This document shows positions 56,060 to 64,000 of a stretch of DNA of 64,000 nt, in pieces. The stretch comes from Opisthorchis felineus (Eukaryota; Platyhelminthes; Trematoda; Opisthorchiida; Opisthorchiidae), in contig SJOL01004152.1 in NCBI GenBank assembly GCA_004794785.1, positions 159,332 to 223,331 on the forward strand, written 5' to 3'. The position numbers were made by a program, and so were the translations under genes. The notes under the pieces were generated by a model. The model ran no database searches and was not told the origin of the DNA. It saw only the letters and a program-made list of their open reading frames with translations. Positions within the stretch are counted from its first letter, which is position 1. Each line of letters opens with the position of its first letter.

Positions 56060-56419
56060 GTAAGTTATTCTTATCGTTTACTGTTTAATGCGCTGTTTGA
56101 TCGATATCATCGTAAGACGGTTACCCTAGAAACCCTCATGCCATACACAAACGTTCTGCTCTTTGCGTTAGCTCCAAATAGTCGTGTAAAACTCTTATTA
56201 TGGCTTAATGTCAAGCAAAAGGCAGCAAAAGTTGCGCCTCCTTTGGCGGAATTCTACTGTTACGGCGCGCTGAGTTCGGCATATGACAGTGTGCTGTTGC
56301 TACCTGGTTCCAGTCTTCAAAATGCCGAAGGAAGTCATGTCGTAGCATTAGTTTGGTAACCTTAGCATTCAATATGCTCATTGGCACTACTTTGAGCAGT
56401 TTAGTAGATTACTCGAGTT
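56060..56419 (+). other. Start of tetraspanin intron 5
   Basis: Begins with GTAAGTTATT. I searched this and the rest of the window for an acceptor followed by codons for Gly-Cys and a hydrophobic TM4 and found none. The intron therefore probably runs past the window end, and the elements below would lie in it. Confidence 0.5.
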
Positions 56420-57895
56420 AGGGACCAATTCGAGAGAGTAAGGCTGGATTCCACCCTGGTCGAGCAGCAACTGAATTGCAGCGGGCCCTCAAACACAGCC
56501 ACTTTTCAAACGTCCAAAGTTGGATTTCCTTGATCTGAATGTTGTTTTAACTCTTCCAATTCTCAGAAACTGTGGCGGCGTCTAGTTATCAAAGTTGTCT
56601 TTTCTGGGTGTTTGTCATCTATCAGGTGAGTGTACGTTCACTCCTCTGAGAGTGCACGAATGCACAGCAAGCTTTCGCCTGCGTCTACCAGTGATGTGAG
56701 GAAAGTTTGCCTGTTTTCGCCACTACCCTTCCAATTTTTTGCTGATATAAAGAATGAAACTTCTGTGCCCCTGGGATCGAAGTGTCCATACGCAGAAAAC
56801 TTTGCCGTCCTTGGTTCAGATAATACAAAGGTGTACTCTAGTTGAAACGACCCAAACGATTTTAATGCACGGGTCTTTGTTCGACCCACGACCGCAAGTT
56901 TCAGTACTTCGCTATCAAACTGAATGTGATCAAATCCAGACCTCATCCCTGCAGACCAGCCAATTGACTTGGTGGAGCACTAATAACACTGGTATTCAGC
57001 CGTTTGGGACCAAACAGCTAAGTGTTTAATCACTGGCCGGAAGGTTACAGGTTAAACACACGAAGTTCCATGAGGTGCGCACCATTGATGGTTGCCAGTA
57101 TGAATGAAGTGGCCGTATAGTGTCTTTAGGCTTTTAGGGACAGAGTGGCGTCTCTGACAAGACAAAGTCCCAATTATAATTTGCGTACCTGGGCTGTTGT
57201 GTTAGTTTCGACGAACCAGTGAGACAAAGGTCACTACCCGATTTGGGAAGATGAGGGCAGCTTTTCCCAACCTCTTACATCTTGACACCGCCGTGGTTTT
57301 CGTTTGCCTGACGTTGTAATCAAAACTGTGGCTTCTAAGTCACAGATGTATAACGTATATTAAAAATTGACCAGTATTATCACCCAAAGCGTTAATCGGG
57401 ACTAATAAAGACATCAGTTTAACATAAGCCAGACAGTCTTACAACGAAGTTGCTTTCGAGGAGAGGGTGAGATACGGACGTTTCATGGGACACGCCAGTT
57501 GAAAGTCCCGTCCAAGTCCCGTCTACCCCGCAAAGCTCTTCTCTCCAAAGCTGTGCTGAGAAGCAACTACAGAGGGGGGACAGACTATGATCTGGCAACG
57601 AAGTAAGGAGGCACTAATTGGGTGGACGATTGTTGTTTCTGTGGATGCGGACCCCGAAATTCACCTCAATATCGACTGATGACAATGGCGGCCATAGCCT
57701 AATCACAAAGTCGGTGGCTCTTTTTTATAACTTTCAGTGCACAGCTGCTGAGTGTTGCGTTCCAGAGAGAACACTCGGTTCAGAGAACAAGAATTACTCA
57801 ACGTAAACCAACTTAATACGCTATCGTCTTCATTTCCTGGTCATGTCGCCCCTAATCTCTCATTTCGCGGTGACCAAAAACTGAAACATTCTTAG
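56420..57895 (+). pseudogene. RTE-like non-LTR element, RT to 3' end, heavily decayed
   Basis: Starts with KAGFHPGRAATELQRALKH, the G-F-R-P-G-R-G RT motif with following helix, then pieces of block A. At 56650-56850 the post-GCPLSP region appears, with FCxYKE-like and PGIEVS segments. At 57190-57300 nucleotide similarity to 13726-13850 and 9462-9590 is plain. At 57520-57600 the P-R-R-A-L-F end is seen as a PRKALLSK-like piece. It ends near 57880 with the words GCGGTGACC and AAAACTGAAAC, shared with the copy ending at 14560. If the tetraspanin intron continues, this lies in it in sense orientation. Confidence 0.68.
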
Positions 57896-60549
57896 CCATT
57901 TTGCCCTAGAAAATTGAGTTGTTTGTGGATAGGAGACGGAAATTCTGTAGTCGTTGTTAAACTACTTCATGGTTTTCAAACCACAGGAGACAAACTAAAC
58001 AGTTGAATGCCGCAATAACTGCAGTAAATAATCGGTTTACTAGACACACTGGAGACGCGCAAAAATGGCCACCCAGTGATAGCTGATAGTCAGTTTTGTC
58101 TGTACAGCAGTGTTTATAACGAAGCACTTGTTGAACGTGAAAGGGTTAACAATTTGACACGTAGAAAATGAAACACTTGGTCAATTACGGAATTAGCCGC
58201 AGACCAGATGCGAATAAATAGGATGCCGTGACGCATAGTGCGAAGCACAACATTACAATCGAAACGGATGAAGTACTCATGATAAAATGGGTCTGACATC
58301 CCGACTTGGGGTCTTGGAGTGCATGCAGTGGTAAATTCCTAGAGAACAGCTGACGCGAACCGCGGCCTGGACCTTAAGTGATTTCAATACCACCCAGTAC
58401 GATGGAATCTGCTCTCATCTCATAATATATTACAGCACCAATCTTATCCACTGTGTGTATGGGCTACTAATATTTCTTGGGCAAACACCGGCAAATTCTG
58501 GAATGAGATGAGGCAAGAATCACCGGGCCTTAATATGAGTGCACTCGAGTTGGTAGGTTTGCTTACTGCCAACGATTCACTTGTCACTTATGGAACTGAT
58601 CGGGCCGCTGGCCATCTCCTTTCCACACTGTAATCCAACTACTTCGGATTCGCAGTTATTGAAAAGTGCTCAATTTTTTCCACACAAACGTTTCCATGGC
58701 GTGAAGGAAAGCCAGTTCATAGTCACTACCAGTGCAACGTGATGTTGGGTATCGATGTGGGGGTGACGCAGCATAATTTGACGCGGTAGACGAAAATGAA
58801 AATGCGTAGTAGCCCTTCTCTCACAAACATATAGACAACCAAGCTCCTCTCTATATTTGGTGCTTATGGAAACATACAAAAATTAGGTTGTCTACATCGT
58901 GATTCAACTTTGAGGGACCCACTTAGTTTAGCTGACGTTGATTAGGGAAAAGCTATGGGTAGATCTGCACCAGAATACACAGGCGTTCATATTCCTCTGA
59001 CAGCTGCTACTCAACATGATTCCTATTAGAAATATAAACACTACACTTCTTTTGCGAATAATACCTTCCAACTAGAAATAGAGGTATTCTCGAAGATAAT
59101 TAATTTTGACGTGGAGTACAGCTTGTAGCTCGCATTATTTTTTGTTCCCTGTTATTGGTAGAAACGCGCCATGGGAGTGTGAGCAAAGGTTCATTGTATG
59201 CGATTTTAAACCTTGTTTAAACTTTTTGCCAGCTAAAAATGCCAACTCTATTTCGTACAGTAGTTACTTATCTGAGATGGGTCCCTTCAGTTTAGAAATG
59301 ATGTATGTTTGTGGTTTTAAAATCAGACACGTTCACCAAGGTTCCACGCGAGTGCACACGAATACGTTTAAAATCTTACGCACCACTGGTGAAAGCGTCT
59401 GGCATGTATTTCTTTACCTGAAAAATAGCAAAAAAGACCACCTGAGACGGACAACATTTTCGCCCGAAAACGTCGTTCATTCTCAGGTAGTCTTTATACT
59501 GGGCTATGACAGGCGAGGAAGTTAACACTACTTTTAGTTGATATTGTCTAGCCCTCCGGCAAGATTATTTTTAGAGGTCTGAGTGTTCGACCAACACTTA
59601 ATATTCTATGAAATGTTCACCTGCATCTGAAAACGACCGATTTAGACAGCACCTACGACGTCATCCTTAGATGCAACGATATTTCTTCTAATAGTAGTTT
59701 CGAACAAGCTTTTAACTTGTTTGAAATTTTGATGATTTAAACGCATGTGGAAAATACAACTACGTTCCACCGTATACAATTACTACAGTAATTGGATACG
59801 TAAGCTTGTGGTGATCAAAACGAGGTTTAGTAGAATCCAAACAGACATTTGGTTCCTAAAAAAGAAACAGACTTAAGCATAACACATGATATGCCACTGT
59901 TTATATGTTCGACGAAACTTAAAGCATACAGCTACTGATCCAGTTAAAATGGGATGTAGACTCTATTTGTGCCACACGCCTCAAGTTGACGCGAAGTTTA
60001 AATGTCTATGATTACTAACTCAATATCAGCTTTACAGAACAAATGCGGAATAATGTGTGATAGGGTATTAAGGAGTGGGAATTTAAAAAATGTGTAGATT
60101 CAACGAATAGAACGTAGCCACGCAATTAAATAATGAAAGCAGGAGACGCGCCAATGTAAAAAAGGCTGTAGTTTGGTCCAAAGGTTCTATATGAAGGAGT
60201 TTGCGACGACGAAGTGAGGCGAGAGGTGGACAAAAGAATCAACACACCCACACAGCTAAGTAACCGCCACACATAGCAAGGTTTACACCTGCCCCTCAAA
60301 CCCCATTGTAGAGTTTCTCACCATTGGGACTAAACATATTTCCCTAAAGAACCATGTGGCAGTGAAGGAACCAGCGCAGGACAACTGGTCATCATTTTCT
60401 ACCAAACGAGGTTTTCTTATATCTCTTGACAATATTCCTTTAAAATTTCAAACCGCTACTCAGTGAACTCGTCCGTCTGTTCCTTGGAATACCTCTGCTA
60501 CCACTTCTTTGAACCGCAAACTTATCAACACTAAGTCGCTAACCTTCCA
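57896..60549. other. No identifiable gene
   Basis: AT-rich, with one 139-codon plus-strand frame (59106-59525) that shows no domain. At 58430-58490 a hydrophobic frame follows an acceptor-like TTACAG but lacks the expected tetraspanin Gly-Cys. I reject it as the missing exon. Confidence 0.3.
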
Positions 60550-60830
60550 ATGACACCTCTCTTTCTGATTCGGAAGTATTCGAATGGAGGGTATTACATA
60601 ACGTGGGGACGCTGCTGGTTCCCTCTGCCTTCAAGGACACCCATGCTGAACCTCTGCGCTTGGCTGAAGGCACCAAACGATAATGCAGTCATTCGATGTC
60701 AGAAGTGTCCATGTTGTCAGCTTCTACCTAGATTTTCCGACTACGTAGCAGAGGTATAGGCAACTTGAATTTGTGTAGCAGGCTAGTTGTAGCTCCTCCC
60801 CCTGCCCCATTATTCCTTTTTTTCACAAAC
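60550..60830 (+). pseudogene. RTE-like 3' terminal coding fragment
   Basis: The frame 60550-60759 ends in NAVIRCQKCPCCQLLPRFSD, matching the R-C-Q-W-R-S-C-C-Q-F-L-S-R-L terminal segment of the RTE polymerase seen at 10.65 kb, and is preceded by a G-W-G-like and CAWLK segment. The 3' trailer is decayed and no tail was found. Confidence 0.65.
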
Positions 60831-61249
60831 AGTTCTCATACAAATAAGTTAACATAGTTGTTAGGTACTGGAGCGCCAGTTATCTACTCTGGTGTTGCTG
60901 TCAGTGGTGACGATTGCGATGCGAGTTTGGCAAATATTCTCCCAGCAGGCTTTTCAAAAACGCGCTCACCAGGAGTGGTGTCTGCTTCCAGGCAGGTGTA
61001 CAGCGCTGGCGTAGCAGGCAGTAGCAGGTCGCTCAAAATGGGTACCCGCATACTCGGTCGATTATCATGTACAGAGATGAAAGGCCTGTTTTTGGGGATT
61101 ATTCCTAGTTCCAATAACTAACTCAGTGTTGGTTGAGGGTTATTCTCGCAAAGTAGCCTGCAAGGTTCACCGAACTGAGTTCAACGTGCTCTCCTCCGTG
61201 ACTACATGCCGAAAGATTAAAATGCAAGAGTATTTGACGTTCTGACCTG
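60831..61249. other. No identifiable gene
   Basis: An 87-codon plus-strand frame (60858-61121) is Gly/Ser/Ala-rich without motifs. Nothing supported. Confidence 0.3.
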
Positions 61250-62340
61250 CACCCTGTTATCTTGTCCAAATGCAGAGCCTAGATTTCGGCCCTTAGTCTG
61301 ACTCTTTCATGGCGAAACTGGGTCCGCCATCGCTGCATATTTCTTCTGGTATACCTAAACATCCAGGGAAGAAATACCACAGCAACAATAAATGAGTCTG
61401 TGGTAAGCAAATGGGTCATCTCAATATGCCCGGCGCACCGTACCAAGAAATTCGAAGATAACTCAACCTCTTTAAATAGTGTCGTCACCTCTACATAACC
61501 ACAATCTACACCTAAGGAGCTGAAATGAGGGATATATGGGCTGAGTGTAGCCTTTAGCATTAGGACAATCATCTGTGTACACGGGCTTGCCAATTGTGCG
61601 CCACAGTCTACGTCCTTTGATGTTATAATTCCTTTAGAATCCAAGACTTCCCTATTATCGACATGAGCACGTCAGACAGTCCCATTTGTCCCTGTCGCTG
61701 GTGGTGTTCACGAATAATTACTTTGGCCATATGATACAGTTTTGGCAAAGTGACAGGATTCCTACTTGGATCATTCAAGTGGAGGAGCTGTTTCTTTAGG
61801 CAAGCACTCCTTTTGGACTAAAAGTATTATCTTCGAGGTGGCACTACATTTCCCCCCTAGCGTTGGCTGGCCTAATTGAGCAGCTCTCGTTTCGTTGCGT
61901 ATGATGTCGGCCAAGTGATTCTTAAACCTAGTGAACCAAGCTGCTGACCTAAAAAGCTTTCCCCAAGAAGAACGGTAGTTAAGTAGCTTATCTTTAGTGC
62001 GCTCAACCGTGGCAGCGTTGATCGTGGTGGCAAATTTCTTCAGCTCCAAACCGGCCTCTGGGTTTCCCAACACAGTTGCGGACATCACTGGCCAAATGTT
62101 TACATTTGGCTTCAGAAGGGTGGGTTCTTTGAGCCAAGAGGGGGTTTTTTCGAAGTCGGATACGGAGAATCTCTGGAAGAGACGTCAGTTGGCACAAATC
62201 GCCATTGTTACGTTAGCAACTGACAAAAACATAGAGCAACGGGATGAGTTGTCGCCAATGTAGTGCAAGATTATGTTGGTATCTGTCCACAGAAAAAGAA
62301 GGCTAACAGATAAACACAATTCGTAAGAAACATGGCTCAC
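61250..62340 (-). pseudogene. BEL/Pao integrase fragment
   Basis: On the minus strand, from 62340 downward: a PSWLKEPTLLKPNVNIWP linker at 62100-62150; SSWGKLFRSAAWFTRFKNHL near 61910-61970, the segment between RNase H and integrase; a zinc-binding HMAKVIIREHHQRQGQMGLS region at 61675-61740; then FSSLGVDCGYVEV with the first core Asp at 61490-61530. CAGHIEMTHLLTTDSFIVAV follows at 61380-61440 (the usual R-A-V-H-I-E and L-T-T-D-S-F), and PEEICSDGGPSFA at 61310-61350 carries the second Asp. Several frameshifts. No LTR was found. It is opposite in orientation to the tetraspanin gene and covers the part of pol missing from the fragment at 30.6-32.5 kb. Confidence 0.85.
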
Positions 62341-62919
62341 TAACCTAGTAGGTGGAACAGCGGCCGCTAATTATAAACGTAGGGTCTTCAAATGCTTTAT
62401 TGGCGGCAACCTAGGTTTACCTATTAGGAGAGTAATTGGTTAGCTTAGAACATTTTCAAGATAGTCCATTACCTGACAACTTGACCAGACTGCATCTGAA
62501 AACACGTAGAGTTCGTACATCTCCAGTTTTGAGTCGGAAGAATACAGACAATAGAGAATTCTTAACCCTTCAGATTTCAAAATCTCCGGGTTCTAGCTTC
62601 GTATTCTAACTGACGTCTAGAAGTAGCTTCTTGATAGAGAAGCGAACTGGAGCTACATGACTACTCAGATGGTATGATGACGCAAATCGGTCTACTTTTT
62701 CTCCTATTGTCTGGTACTGCAACATGACATTGTAATATTCTCTGTGGAACAATCAACTTCTACATCCCAGGAAGGCCCCAGCAAAGTAATGGCTCTTTTC
62801 TTAAGTCAAAGTATCTGGGTTTGGCCGTCTCACCGGTATCATTCGCTCTGGTGGGACTTCCTTGAGATTTGCTACCCAAAGTGGGTAGCAAGGCGAAAAT
62901 AGCCAGTAGTTAACATATG
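62341..62919. other. No identifiable gene
   Basis: No long frame. It could be further BEL/Pao pol sequence in the minus direction, but I could not match any motif. Confidence 0.25.
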
Positions 62920-63345
62920 TGTAAGCTCATTTACTAACAAATCAGCTTAACAACAGTGCATCCATCCACACAGAAGTTTTTTATAGGGACAATTGCTGTT
63001 TTTTTGATGACCGGAGTAAATTCAGAGCTTAACTGGCGGGGAATGGTGGATATATTGCACCAAAAGGATGAACTTCGGTTTCGAACATAACGGGTGGATT
63101 AGTCAGTGTACTTAAATCCCAGCATGAAAAAACGTAAAGCCTACCTGTCCGATTTTGGGGCACAAACTTGCAAGAACTTCCTAAATATCAGCTGAATCAG
63201 TTACTGCTTTTTCAGAAGACCAGAGTAAAGCACTCATGAGCTCACTAACTACAACCGGGTCGTGAAAATAGTTTCTTGTGGAGTTTCCTCCCAATATGTT
63301 AGCACGGAAAAACGTAATTCTTACTTATCCGAGTTTTTTCACCTG
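62920..63345. repeat. Degenerate tandem duplication
   Basis: Two spaced pairs of words recur in the same order: CTGTTTTTTTGATGACCGGA at 62996 and CTGCTTTTTCAGAAGACCAG at 63204; then CATGAAAAAACGTAAAGCC at 63121 and CACGGAAAAACGTAATTC at 63301. Unit length is 180-208 bp. Only two units are visible. Confidence 0.5.
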
Positions 63346-64000
63346 AATAAAGGGCGATGCAGGAGAGACCAGCGTGGCATGTCTTGTTGAGCAAAACCTA
63401 TGTTGCTGAAGTAACCTTTGTCTATAAGGTCTTTAAGTATCTCGCAACCTATTATCTATCAGAAGTCCTCGTTCCAACTCGTGAAGCCGGTGTTCGACTG
63501 ATGTCGAGTTTCCAAATAATGCTGTGTTCTCACGTTTTCATAACAAATTAATTTGATGATATGCATCGCGAAGAGCAGTGTATGGCTCCACGGTATGCGT
63601 AGTCCTTCGATTTTCTACTGAGCAGCTCGGCACACGTCATCATTTGGTTTCTAGGACTCCAATTCGAATGTCTCTGATAATTATCCTTGGATTAAAGACT
63701 CTCGGATGTTGACGCAAGTGACATTAGTGGTATTCTGTGAGCGTGAATTAATTGGTCCACGATTAATCCACTCACAGTGCGACTTTGAAGTGTAAGGTTC
63801 AAACCGACTACCTAATCCTTTGGCCATTTATTCTGTGGTCCTCCGCCAGAATGCAGCCATTTAGTCAGCCAATGAATTTCACACGAAGCAATAGAAATTG
63901 CAGATTAATAGAGGCGACCAGTGTGAAATATCGGATGTTATGGAGGCCTTCCAAGTCGGCAACGAACTTAACGAGTAGGCGTTGTCAACCGAGAACAAAT
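63346..64000. other. No identifiable gene
   Basis: Short frames only (63357-63551). No candidate for the missing tetraspanin exon was recognised. Confidence 0.3.

Noticed and set aside
58430..58490. Candidate final tetraspanin exon after TTACAG
   Set aside because: The hydrophobic frame is short and lacks the expected Gly-Cys before TM4.
59106..59525. 139-codon plus-strand frame as a gene or tetraspanin exon
   Set aside because: No Gly-Cys pair, no TM4-like hydrophobic segment and no recognised domain.
1..64000. CRISPR arrays, bacterial operons, ribosome binding sites, prophage
   Set aside because: No regularly spaced identical repeats were seen. Coding content is eukaryotic, with introns and retroelements.

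Overview
This window is eukaryotic and reads like a repeat-dense stretch of a flatworm nuclear genome, most likely a trematode. Four things point that way. There is one split gene of the tetraspanin family with introns of only 36 to 68 bp near its 5' end. A tRNA-derived SINE occurs repeatedly; its conceptual translation I recall, without being able to check, from opisthorchiid liver-fluke hypothetical proteins. RTE-like, Jockey/CR1-like, BEL/Pao and Ty3/gypsy retroelements are all present in degraded form. Bacterial features such as operons or ribosome binding sites are absent. Nearly all long open frames here are pieces of retroelements, or the strand opposite to them.

Layout. 1-19.2 kb: a mosaic of RTE-like non-LTR fragments (2.4, 3.8, 6.7, 9.3, 10.5, 11.9-14.6, 14.7, 16.8, 17.7 kb) and tRNA-type SINEs. 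Four SINE copies have clear 8-11 bp target-site duplications, and three of those take part in nested insertions. Two unnamed dispersed repeats (here D and E) also occur. 19.2-24.5 kb: little that I can identify, with a pyrimidine-rich block from 22 kb. 24.5-33.5 kb: several copies of a third repeat (B) that ends in an ATT-rich tail, plus a BEL/Pao pol fragment at 30.6-32.5 kb. 33.7-43.4 kb: a Jockey/CR1-like element with ORF1, endonuclease and RT, carrying an internal tandem repeat and split by a complete Ty3/gypsy provirus-like copy (two 305 bp LTRs, 4 bp target duplication, PBS, PPT). 44.1-52 kb: two inverted copies of another Jockey/CR1-like element, near-identical over about 950 bp and clearly diverged outside it. 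54.0-55.1 kb: the 3' end of a further copy of the 33-43 kb element. 55.35-56.06 kb: five exons of a tetraspanin gene. 56.4-64 kb: RTE remnants, a reversed BEL/Pao integrase fragment, and unexplained sequence that may be a long 3' intron of the tetraspanin gene.

The only credible host gene is the tetraspanin. Its five exons join in one frame, with GT-AG boundaries, to give 173 residues covering TM1 to TM3 and the large-loop CCG and PxSC motifs. The last cysteine pair and TM4 were not found. Everything else is best read as a layered record of transposition, from which insertion order can be read directly at several points. I found no coherent new multi-gene system. The most unusual signals are the sharply bounded identity between the inverted elements, the internally duplicated and gypsy-split element, and the nested SINE/RTE insertions.
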